The notes beneath the pieces are model-generated. The model saw nothing but the letters and a program-made list of their open reading frames with translations. It searched no databases and was not told where the DNA came from. A program made the position numbers and the translations under genes. A DNA stretch of 64,000 nucleotides from Euptelea pleiosperma (taxonomy: Eukaryota; Streptophyta; Magnoliopsida; Ranunculales; Eupteleaceae): NCBI GenBank assembly GCA_035048495.1, contig CM068542.1, positions 36,981,109 through 37,045,108 on the forward strand, read 5' to 3'. Position 1 is the stretch's first letter; each line of letters opens with the position of its first letter. This document shows, piece after piece, positions 34,731 through 46,000 of this stretch.

Positions 34731-34850
34731 ATGGCCAAGGAGCAACTGAACCACACCAATCTACTGTTGATCTCAAAGATTCCACATCCAAAATCCACCT
34801 GCCATTTCAGACCGATTAGTCTTTGCAATATGCTTTACAGAACAACACAA
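34731..34850 (+). pseudogene. LINE reverse transcriptase fragment
   Basis: The frame encodes NLLLISKIPHPKS followed by FRPISLCNMLYR. The FRPISLCN block is the conserved motif of plant L1-type ORF2 reverse transcriptase. Only about 40 codons remain. Confidence 0.65.
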
Positions 34851-35289
34851 GATATATGTAGATCACTCGCTGTTGGTTACATCAATGGAGATTTACCACT
34901 GAGAACAAGAGATTACTAACGAATAGAACAAACCTCCCCTCTGTTTTCAACAGTAACAAAAGAAACCCTTAAACCTACTCTCAAACTCTCCTCACTCACA
35001 TAACCCAAAATAATCAAAGATAATTTTAAATAGAAGCCTTTAACCTTGAAATTAATAACAGTCGTCAGATCTGATCTTATAATGAATAGACCAGATTAAT
35101 CCAGAGGATAATAATTTCATATAAAGAAAACTAAAGAAGTTTCATTTTAGGTGGGAATGTATCATTGGCGACTAATTAGGCTTCACAATCCCATCGATCT
35201 GCCACTTAAAGATTGATCATAGTAGCTACACTCCACAATTTGTAATCACTTTAGCTAAACACAGTGCAATCCCATTATGACATTCAATA

Positions 35290-36560
35290 TCAAGGTTCAA
35301 TTAAATTTGAACACAGCTTCAGTTTTTCTATAATAACCACCTTGGTTAACATATCTATAGGATTTTGATTGTGGAGTTTTCTTGCAGATATATGATTGGT
35401 TCTTGAATAAAATGTTGAGTTCTTTGTAAGATGGATTGTAGTATTATAGCGGTACATCGTGCAATTTTTTTGTTCCTTACCCAATTCTTTAAAGAGACCA
35501 TATAATCATACTATTTCTCTTGTATGCTTCTGTTGCAGCAACATACTTCACTTCCATTGTCGAGATGGTATAACTATGTTCTATAGTTGTGACGCTCAAC
35601 TGATTGCTCACTATCCAAAGTAAACACATACCTTATAATGCCTATCCCGTTATCAATGTCCCTTATTATATATGAATCAACATATTTCTGCAAGGTGATT
35701 TATAATCTTCCATAGCATCTAGTTGTATCAATAGTACCTCTTAAATATCTGAGAATCTATTTGATAGCTTCATAATGTTAATTTCCTGGTTTGCTTATAA
35801 ATCTATTGTCAAGTCCCACTACTTGAGTGATGTTTGGTCTTGCGTTGACTACGACACACATTAAGTTGCCAGTGGCTGAAGCATATAGTACCTTTTAAAT
35901 ATTTGAAGTGGTTTACTAAGGGAGTGCGAATTGAATTAGTAACTTTTTATGTTGAACCTGTTGAGTACTTTTGAGACGTGCGTACTCAATTTGTGGCAAC
36001 TTTTTCAATTAGCAATGTCTCTCCGGATTTGCACACCTAAGACATTTGCTTAGCTGATTTGAGACATTTTAGCTTTAGACTTGTTTTACTCTGAACAAAG
36101 ACTTTTCATTTTTTGAACATATCAAATTCTTTTGATTTATGCTTTAAAAATAAATTTATTTTTTTTATAGTAGCATCATCAATAAAAATGATAAAATAAA
36201 AGAGCCTACAAGAGAGGGTACCTCAGTTGGTCTCTACATATCAATGTAAACCAGTTCTTTCCATTTTAATTCTGAAGTCCTTTTGACATTCGAGAAGTTG
36301 ATTTTCTTTTGTTTATAATAGATAGTCTTCGCAAATACTCAAATCTATGGATTTCAGCCATGACACCTTTTCTTTCGACGGTAGACATTTATCTCCTTTT
36401 CGCTCAAATACCCAAGTTTGCAATGCCATGTGTTTGTATCTACCCCTAAAGATACAACTGCAATGGAGCTATTAGAGCTAAATGTCAAATGAAGAGTGTC
36501 TTCTTTCTTGCACAAAGCTATTACCATAGCTCCTTTGGTAATTTTTTTACAAATCACTCA
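35290..36560 (-). pseudogene. Degraded copia polyprotein remnants
   Basis: On the minus strand a pre-integrase segment (DTNTWHCKLGYLSEKE, near 36,400-36,460) is followed by scattered reverse transcriptase pieces (EAIK-ILRYLRGT, near 35,740-35,770) and the RNase H C-terminus (NPIDMLTKVVIIEKLKLC, near 35,300-35,360). Frameshifts and stops are frequent, most of the integrase and reverse transcriptase is missing, and no LTRs are clear. This is an old copy distinct from the two better-preserved ones. Confidence 0.7.
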
Positions 36561-37031
36561 TGAAAAATGTCATCTATCCAAATTTACAAGCTGGCCAACC
36601 AAAATCATTTTTTTTTCAAACTAACATCTTTCAACTCCAATAGTATCCCTTTCAATTGATTTGTGGCAAGATCAAAACCAACCCAATGGAATTTGGTTTG
36701 GATCTATTACAATAATGACAAACGTTATTAAGGATCCAAATCTCAGACCTAGGAAACAACCCAATTTAAATTCTTTTTGCAGGAATCCGAATTCGATCCA
36801 ATCAAATTATAGAATCTATACTTTATCAAAAAAAAAAAAAAAAATAGGGGCGAATCCCATTTGCGCCCCCCAAACGGCCACACCACACACATTTGGAAGA
36901 TAATCTAATGCTTCATACGGGACTACAGCATCGTCCTCGAAATGGCAGTTGAAGCAAGGCGTCCACGGCTCGCACTCGGCACCCTGTAGCAAAACCTCTT
37001 CAGTTCACCTATCTCTGCTTTATAGCTATCA

Positions 37032-40000
37032 ATGGAGTCTCTGTTGTCTCTCTTCTCACCATCTCCGCCTAAGTTCCCCTCCCTACAACAGAAACGAATG
37101 GCTGCCGCGACGGCCTTTCGCGCCTTATCCTGCGCGCCCATTGCCGCGCAACAGCGGAGGCCCTCTTCCGCCTCAAACCGTAGAACAAAACAAACAACGA
37201 CACTCACGCCAACAACAACAATAGAAGTCACTCTCCCTCCTAAAAAGAAGGTCTCCTGCTAACTCTCTCTCTCTCCTTCAGTTCAGTTCTGTTCTCAAAA
37301 ACCCTAAACCCTAAGAAGATATTTGGGCTTTGAAGAATATAAAATCCCTATCTTGGGCAGGTTCTGGTTCCAATTGGATTCGGCACCGAGGAAATGGAAG
37401 CTGTTATCTTAGTCGATGTTCTGCGCCGAGCCGGTGCCAACGTGGTCGTGGCATCTGTCGAGCCTCAGCTCCAGATAGAGGCTTCTGCCGGCACCAGGCT
37501 CGTTGCTGACACCTGCATCTCTGCTTGCTCCAATGAAGTCTTCGATCTCGTCGCTCTACCTGTTCGTATCCTACACCTACATTTCAAGTTAGATTCTCAA
37601 TTACGAGTTTCTGCTGAAATGAGCTCATGGGTTCTTCTTGCTTCCGTTCAATAACCTACCGGATCGCTTAATCTTTCGGCCTTAGCTCCTACTTATTGAA
37701 TTTTTCCCTTTTTCTTCCACATTTATTTACAGTCTTGGTTTGTTTACAGGGAGGAATGCCAGGCTCGGCACGATTAAGAGATTGTGAAATTCTCCGGAAG
37801 ATTACGAGCAAACAAGCAGAAGAGAAAAGGTTATATGGTGCTATATGTGCTGCTCCAGCAGTCACGCTTCATCCGTGGGGGCTTCTGAGAAGAAAACAGG
37901 TATTTTGTAGTTCTCTTTATGCGCAATAATCTTAATTTTTGAAGCTCGCTAAACTCTAGAAACCAGTGAATGTTCGTGGGGGCTCATTTGGATTGTTTAA
38001 TCCTGCAAGACAACTTGTCATCCTGCTTTCATGGACAAGCTTCCAACATTCTGGGCAGTTAAATCGAACATTCAAGTGTCAGGAGAGCTTACAACAAGTC
38101 GTGGTCCTGGAACTGCATTTGAGTTTGCTTTGTCCTTAGTAGAGCAGCTTTTTGGGGAGTCCGTTGCAGCTGAGGTTGGCGGGGCACTTGTAAGTCCTTT
38201 AATAAACTCTGTACTTTGCATAGATTTTTTTCTGGCCATTATGTTTACATGGTTTTTTTTCTGGATAAATAACAAGAATTTTATTCAATGGGAGGAGAAA
38301 TGACGAGAAGAAAAGTGATTAGGAATAATCTTGACAATGAAAGAGTGCTGATGAGCTTCATGTTTTGGTAGGAAGTTAATGACCGTATTTCCATATAATT
38401 GATGAATCTACCATGGAAAAGCTTGAATTCTCTTCTAGGTGAAACCTGTTGTAAAATTTTTGTATGCTAACACCAATGAAAGAATCAGAGAATAAATAAT
38501 AGAAGAAGATAATGATCAATTTACATACTTTCTTTTCTTGCCCCAGTAAAACGAACCCTTTGGGTTGTTCCATAGAAATTCCTTCTTCTAGATCACCATT
38601 TAGAAATGCCGTTTTTACATCCATTTGATAGATAACTAAATGATGGATCGATGCAAGAGAAATTAAAACTCTAATAGATGATATCCAAGCTACAGGTGCA
38701 TATGTATCAAAATAATCTATGCATTTTCTTTGTTTATATCCTTTAGCAACTAATCTTGCTTTAAATTTGTTAATTGAACCATCAGAATTCAATTTCCTTT
38801 TAAATATCCATTTACATCATATAGGTTTTGCCCCTGGTGGTAAGTTCACTAGTTTCCATGTATGGTTTGTCATTATAAAACTTATTTCATCATTTTTAAC
38901 TTCTTTCCAGAATTCAGCATCTCGAGATGTCATGGTATCTCGGAATGTGTTTGGATCATCTTCTACATTAAGAATAAATTTTATTCTGTTCTTAACTTTA
39001 TTTCTATCTCCTTCAATAAGGTAGATAAGAAAATCATGCCCAAAAGTGTTTTCTTTTCTAGGTCTCTTACTCCTACTAGGTTCAATTTAATTTTCTTCTA
39101 GGGTTTTATCATGTACGTTATCATTAACTGTAATGTTAGGTTGGTTCACATGATTTTCTGAATAATGTTCACTGGAGTTAGATCTAGTCAAATTTTTAAA
39201 GAATTCTACATCAACAGATTCAAAGGTATCATTCGATTCAAGATTAAGAAATCTATATGCCAAACTATTCTTAGAATAACCTATAAAAATACATTTATAA
39301 GTTTTATTTCCTAATTTAGGTCTCTTAATGTCGGGTTTTCTTACATAGGCACGACAACCCTATACTTTAAGACGATTCATATTAGGCTTTCTATTAAACC
39401 AAAATTCATATGGAGTTTTATTCACATTTTTAAGAGGAACTCTATTTAAAATAAAACATGCAAATAAAATTGCTTCACTCCATAAATATAAAGGTAAATC
39501 TGAACTAATCAACATAGCATTAACCATATTAACCAAAGTTTTGTTTTTCCTCTCTGCCACTCCATTTTGTTGTGGCGTATACGGTGCTGTAACTTGATGG
39601 ATAATACCATGAGTTTCACAGAATTTTGTGAACTCGTTAGGGAAGTATTCATCACCCCTATCTGATCTTAGAACTTTGATTTTTTTATTAAGCTGAGTCT
39701 CAACTTCTGCTTTAAAAGATACAAACTTTTCGGAACCCCCATCTTTACTTTTTAAAAGGTAAATATAACAGTATTTAGAACAATCATCAATAAATGTCAC
39801 AAAATACTAGTTACCCCCACGAGTAATAGTATTCTTTAAATAGCATACATCACTATGTATGAGATCTAGAATTCCAAAATTACGTTCTACAGATTTAAAC
39901 GATTTTCTGACTATTTTAAATTCGAGCACATATTTGATATTTATCATTGTTATTATAATCATAGAATGTAATCAATCCTAAATTAGACACGTTCTTAATA

Positions 40001-43000
40001 GATTCATAATTAACACGACCTAATCTACCATGCCATAAAGAAATAGAGTCCACAATATAAACAGAGGAGGTTGCTTCATTCATTAGATTCAACTTTATCA
40101 TCCCGTTACAAAAATACCTATGCCCAACAAATGCCCCATTCTTGGATAAGATAAACTTATCCGACTCATACACCAGTTTGAAACCTCTCTTATTGAGAAG
40201 ATTTCCAGAAACGAGGTTCTTACTCATGTCAGGTTCATACAATACATTGACTAGAGTAAGCATTTTTCCTGATGTAAAGTTGAGTTCCGCGGTGCCTTTT
40301 CCAATGACTTTAGTGTGGATGTCGTTTCCCATTTTCACTTCATTCCTGTCATTGGTTGACTCAAAAGTCTTATAGAGACTGTGATTTTTGCAGATGTGAA
40401 CGGTTGCTCCTGTGTCAAGCTACCATCCACTCTCTAATCCAACAACATTTGCTTCGGACACCGTCGCAATGAGCTTTGCTTCTTTGGTCCTGTTTGCTTG
40501 ATTTTTCACTTGCTTCTTTCGATGCCTTCAATCACAAGCATAATGACCGGGATTGCCACAGAAGTAGCAACTTCCATTCTTTTTACTCTTGTCACTCGGG
40601 GCCTGTTTTTTCATAAAGAATTTATCCTTCTTAGGCTTAAGTTTAGAGTCCTTGAATTTTTCATTCTCTACAACATTAGCCTTGGAGGGTGTTTCCATTT
40701 TCCCTTCCTTATCGCGGATTTGAGAATCTTCCTCGATATGAAGGTGGCGTTGTAGTGATTCTAATGAATGCTTCTTCTCTTCATATTTAAGCTTCTTCTT
40801 GTAGCCATTCCAAGATGAAGGTAATTTAACAATAATCAACCCCACCTGGAAATCTTCTATAAGGTCTATACCGGCAATTTTAGGATCACCAACAATAAGT
40901 TGAAGTTCATGCACTTGTTCAAGAATAGGTTTGTCGTTGGCCATTTTAAAATCAATGTAATTGCTAATTAAGAACTTTTGGTTACTTGGCTCTTCGATTT
41001 TCTACTTGTTCTCCAGGGCAGTCCAAAGTTGTTTAGCTGTTTCCATTGATTGATATGCATTGTAGATGGAGTTGGAGAGTGCATTCAAAATGTGTCCCTT
41101 GCATAGGAGATCATTTTCTTTTCGCTTTCTACACTTTTCTTTTACTGCATCAGTGTCGGTAGAAGTTGCTTCGGGTATGACTTCAATGTCATTATCGAGA
41201 ATGTATGCCAACTTCACGGTAGTGAGGAAAAAAAGGACCATTTGCTGCCATCGGGTGAAATTCAGTCCATCAAAACGATCCAGACGAACTAGATCCTAGT
41301 TCATGACTTGGATTGAATGAACTGTCGTTGCTTCCATTGGTTTAGACAAAATATTGTCTAAAAATGTTGTAAATTTTCTATATGCTAACACCAATGAAAG
41401 AATCAGAGAATAAATAATAGAAGAAGATAATAATCAATTGGTCTCCAAGGCTCGATGATAATCGATGTCTTTTAGACGATATTTCTCCCCCTTCGATCGA
41501 AATCGCGAGTGTACAAAGGGTTTTGAGAGAATGCCTTCAGGATACAATGAAGCCCCTTGATCACGATGGTTGAGGTCGAATTATGCACAATTCGATCAAC
41601 CCAAACACTAATTTCTGCAAACTGATGTTACCTAGATCTTTGTTATTATTCTTGAACAAGAGATTACTGCGAATTTCAATATGTTTGTTTCAATCCCAAG
41701 CTCTGTCTTAAATAGACAAGTTTGTGTCTATTCTATTCCGAATAGACACCACATCTGGATCCTAAGATCTAGATCTGATTGGTGGTTCTATCTGAATAGT
41801 CTAGATTTAATTGGCGGTTAGATCTAAGTGGTCCATATCTAATTGTCGATTAGATCTTAGTGGTCAAGATCTGATTAGCGGTTAGATCGGATCAATCTGC
41901 ATCCATATATGTCATCCTACGATCCTATGGTTCAGATTGATCACGCAAGTCAATATGACCGTTGGATCATCTGTAACCGTTGGAACCGTCAAAGATAAAT
42001 GTTGGGATATTTGATCTCATCAATCCACGTCATCTAAATCATCCGTTGATCAATCAACTGCCAAACGATGATCAATCAATGGCCAAAAATCAAAGATCCT
42101 CAACTCCTCGCGATGATGCGAAGTGCCAAGTGCACCTCTAAAGCACCCAAAAAGCCCAAAATGCCCAACTGCCATTCGCACATGCGCTCGCGAGTGTGTG
42201 GTGCTTCGTACCAGACAAACTTTCTTCTTTACATGTGTGCATGAAGTACACATGTAAAGGTGTGCTTTATGCCTTATAAAAAAAGGAAACTTTCATTCTT
42301 GGTCCGATGTGGGACTATCTCTCAATTGTAAAGAAAAAACAAAGTACACAAAGACAAAAAAAAAATTAACTTTTTGACTTTCATTTATTTAAAAATATTT
42401 CTAGCAAATAATCTCTTTATGGCTTGAAGCAAGCACCTATGCAGAGGCATGAGAAATTTGACAAAAGTGTTATTTAATGGTTTTAAAGTTAATTTTTTTT
42501 TGATCGGTTATTTAATGGTTTTAAAGTTAATGATGCTGATAAATGTATTTATAGCAAGTTTGTAAATAATATAGGAGTTATTATTTACTTGTATATAGAT
42601 GACATGCTTATCTTTGGTACTAACTTAAAATGTGTAGAGGAAACTAAGAAATTTCTCTTATCTAACTTTGATACAAAGGACTAAAGGAAAGTTGATGTAA
42701 TTTTAGGATTTTTTTTTTTTGATCGGTAAAAGATCATATGTATTAAAAGGGAGGGCTGAGGGAGCCCTAAAAGAGCTGAACAACAACACAAAAGGGAAAC
42801 AAAAAACAGAGAAAAAGAAACCCCAAACGCACTAATCCTTGAAATAGCATTCCCATGTAATTTTAGGAATCAAAGTAGTGAGAAAAGATAATGCATTGGT
42901 ATTATCTCAATCTCATTATATTGAGAAAATCCTTAAAAGATATGATCATTCTGATCACAACCCATTCTTAACACTTGTTGATCCTAGTTTCAAGTTTATG

Positions 43001-46000
43001 AAAAATACTGGTAGATGTTATGCTCAAATTGAATATGCCAGTGTTATAGGAAGTCTCATGTATGCAATATATTATACGAGACCCGATATAGCATACGCTA
43101 TAGGAATGCTATGTCAATTTACGAGCAACCCAAGTAGAGAACATTGGAATGCTATTTCAAGGGTTTTTATATACTTGAAGGGTACTTTAGATTTATGGCT
43201 TACATTATTCAGGATATCCCGCTGTATGAAAAGGATATACTGATGCTGGTTGGAATAATGTCGAGTCAAATTCTAAATCTACTACTGGTTGGATCTTTAC
43301 ATTGGGAGGTGCTACAATATCTTGGGGATCCAAGAAGCAGATATGTATTTCTGACTATGTTGTCAGAATTCATTACATTAGCTGATTCATGTAAAGAAGC
43401 ATATGCTTTGAAATTTGTTGATTGACATCACTTTGGGTGAAGCCAACTCCTGCAATAATGATCAACTGTGATAGCCAGACAACATCGTACAAAGTAGCTA
43501 ATAAGATGTATAATGGAAAGTCTACACACATAAGTCTAAGACATTATTTCATTAGACAATTACTCAAGAGAAGAGTAATTACGGTCGACTATGTGGAGTC
43601 GAACAAAAACCTAGCAGATCTTTTGACAAAAGGTCTAGCTAGAGAGATGGTTTCTAAAATATCAAAAGGAATGGGGTTAAGGTCTATAAAATAAACAATC
43701 ACATTCAATGGGAACCCAATCTAAGTCTTGAAAATACAGACTAGATTCAATGGGTACAAACAAGTTGAATAAGTGATTGTGTAAGTACTAGAAATATAAT
43801 TACCTCATTCTTGACATCTAGTTTTGGTTTCCTGTAAGAGATTAGAGGATGAGTAAAGACTTTTAATAAGTCTACATAATTCTAAGTAAAGTGAATTACA
43901 GGATCACTTATTAGATGGACTTACCTATATGAGTGTAGAAGTAAGGCCGCTTCTTATGAAAATTAGACAATTTCTAAAGCACTCATGTAATCAGGATGTA
44001 GCACAAGGCCATTAATGTGCAAGCTTTAAGAATACTAAATTATGGAAATAAATGTGTGTAATGAATCCGACTTATCTTTAAGGGTCCTTGGTTCAAGGCG
44101 CAGTCACCATAGCACCTTGATAAAGTTTTGATTCATTAACACTAAGTGAAGGTTCAAGTCCAAAAGACACATTCATTTATGCATTTATTTCTACGATGCA
44201 AACCCAGAGATTTGAAAAATCATTTTATCGGAAAATGAGTCAGAACTACGGAAGCTTGATCCTGCAAGGGTACGTTGGCAACCTTATGGTATACTATAAT
44301 TTGTTTTTATTTTGAAAATAGTGGTGGTTTGTTAGAAATATTTTTAAAATAAATGTAAGTCAAAAAGTTCGTTTCTTTTTTGTCTTTTTATATATTTTGT
44401 TTTGTCTTTACAATTGAGAGAGAGTCCCACATCGGTCAAAGAAGAAAAGTTTACTTTTATAAGGCATAAAGTATACATTTACATGTATATTTTATGCACA
44501 CATGAGAAGAAGAAAGTTTGTGTCGCACCACGCTCTCGCGCACGCATGTGTGAATGGTTGTTGGGCGTTTAGGGCTTTTTGGGCGCTTTTAGAGGCGTAC
44601 TTGGCACTTCGCATCATCGCGAGGAGTTGAAAGTATTTGATTTTTTGCCGTTGATTGATCAACGAATGATCCAGATGATGTGGATCGATGAGATCGAATA
44701 TCCCAACAATTATCTTTGACGTTTCGACGGTTACGTATGATCCAAAAGTCATATTGACTTGCATGATCAATCTGAGCCATAGGATCGTAGGATGACATGT
44801 ATGGATGCAGATTGATTCGATCTAACCACCAATTAGATCTGGACCACTCTGATCTAACCACCAATTAAATCTGGACCATTCAAATAGAAATGCCAATCAG
44901 ATGTAGATCGTAGGATCCAGATGGTGTCTATTTGGAATAGACACAAACTTGTCTATTTAAGACAAAGCTTGGGATTGAAACAAACATATTGAAATTTGCA
45001 GTAATCTCTCTCTTGTTCAAGAATAATAACAGAGTTTTAGGTAACATCAGTTTGGAGAAATTAGAGTGTTTGGGTTGATCGAATTGTGCATAATTCGATC
45101 TCAACCATTGTGATCAAGGGGCTTCATTGTATCATGAAGGCGTTCTCTCAAAACCATTTGTGCACTCGCGATTTCGATCGGAGGAGGAGAAATATCGTCT
45201 AAAAGACATCGATTATCATCGAGCCTTGGAGACTAATTATTGATCATTATATTCTTCTATTATTTATTCTCTGATTCTTTCATTGGTGTTAGCATACATA
45301 AAATTTACAGCATCCCACAATTCAAGGAAGGATCAGGAGGATACTCCGAATTTATTTTTATTTTTTGATAAATATTAGCTTTAATGAAGAGAAAACAAAG
45401 GCAATACAACAATGTATGATAAGTGATTTTTATCTTTTCTTAGCGTCTATACAAATGTTGGGGAGTCCAACTTTAATGGCTGAGGTGATGGATTGTCAAG
45501 ATCTTTTCAATCCCTTCGCTTCAAATGAAGCCTTAATTCTTGGAGGCTTAAAAGAGATCAACATCTACAAGAAATCCCTCGTAAGTTCTTTCATCAAAAG
45601 AAAAGAAAGCTATGTAACAAGGACACTCCACCTTATGAGAATTTGCTGTGTCGGACCCTTGCCTTATTCACGTGTTATACACAGGCCGACACACCTTTTT
45701 CAAACAAATCTCATTATATGATTTCAATGTATATTAGCCTAATCAAAATACATTCTTTCTATATTGTATATATAACATGGAGTAAAGTATTTAAAAGATA
45801 TATCTTTCAGCATAAAATTCAACTGTATGGACGTGTTGACGTATCGGGTTTGTAGAGGACAGTGTGTTTGATACTCCGTATTAGTGTCGGACACTGACCC
45901 ACGTGTCTTTGTTACAAGAAAGAAAGAAACTATAGAAAGAATGCACTGATAATTCTGCATTTCTCTGGCTTGTGCATACGCTCTCCAAGAATTAATTTCC

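Larger units (their letters stand above)
33682..37031. other. Divergent intergenic region, MCCB and DJ1C
   Basis: The start codons of MCCB (33,681, minus) and DJ1C (37,032, plus) are 3.35 kb apart, head to head. Any shared promoter has been separated by inserted repeats: a foldback MITE (about 33,955-34,299), a degenerate relative (about 34,440-34,690), a LINE fragment (about 34,731-34,850) and copia remnants (about 35,290-36,560). A TTTATCAAAAA poly(A) tail at 36,826-36,844 is a further LINE-like 3' end. Confidence 0.75.
42407..43694 (+). pseudogene. Copia C-terminal RT and RNase H (plus half)
   Basis: The frame begins at the LTR junction with SLYGLKQAP and reaches the catalytic [10 protein letters not shown] (about 42,580-42,615). 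It continues with [13 protein letters not shown] and [15 protein letters not shown] to the RNase H C-terminus ([47 protein letters not shown]), ending at 43,694. Two LINE-tail insertions (42,493-42,507 and 42,709-42,854) and frameshifts near 43,230-43,430 break it. A spacer of about 640 bp with no ORF separates it from the 3' LTR. Confidence 0.85.
38447..45312. mobile_element. Internally inverted copia element in DJ1C intron 4
   Basis: The left half (38,447-42,406) reads on the minus strand: LTR, GAG, protease, integrase, first part of reverse transcriptase, then a 70-bp LTR tail. The right half (42,407-45,312) reads on the plus strand: rest of reverse transcriptase, RNase H, LTR. The two reverse transcriptase halves end and resume at the same codon region (KKVCKL then SLYGLKQAP). 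The plus-strand half abuts the terminal bases of the inverted LTR exactly. No target duplication is visible at the outer ends (flanks GAAACC and TCCCAC). Confidence 0.85.

Noticed and set aside
37394..37654. DJ1C as a single-domain gene ending near 37,654 or 38,303
   Set aside because: These frames run into introns. Exons 5-8, 8.6 kb downstream, complete a second domain with the expected DJ1C linker.
42470..42530. Simple 38-bp tandem duplication
   Set aside because: The unit is interrupted by a T-run plus GATCGG, identical to the junction of the 146-bp LINE insertion nearby, so a retrotransposed tail explains it better.
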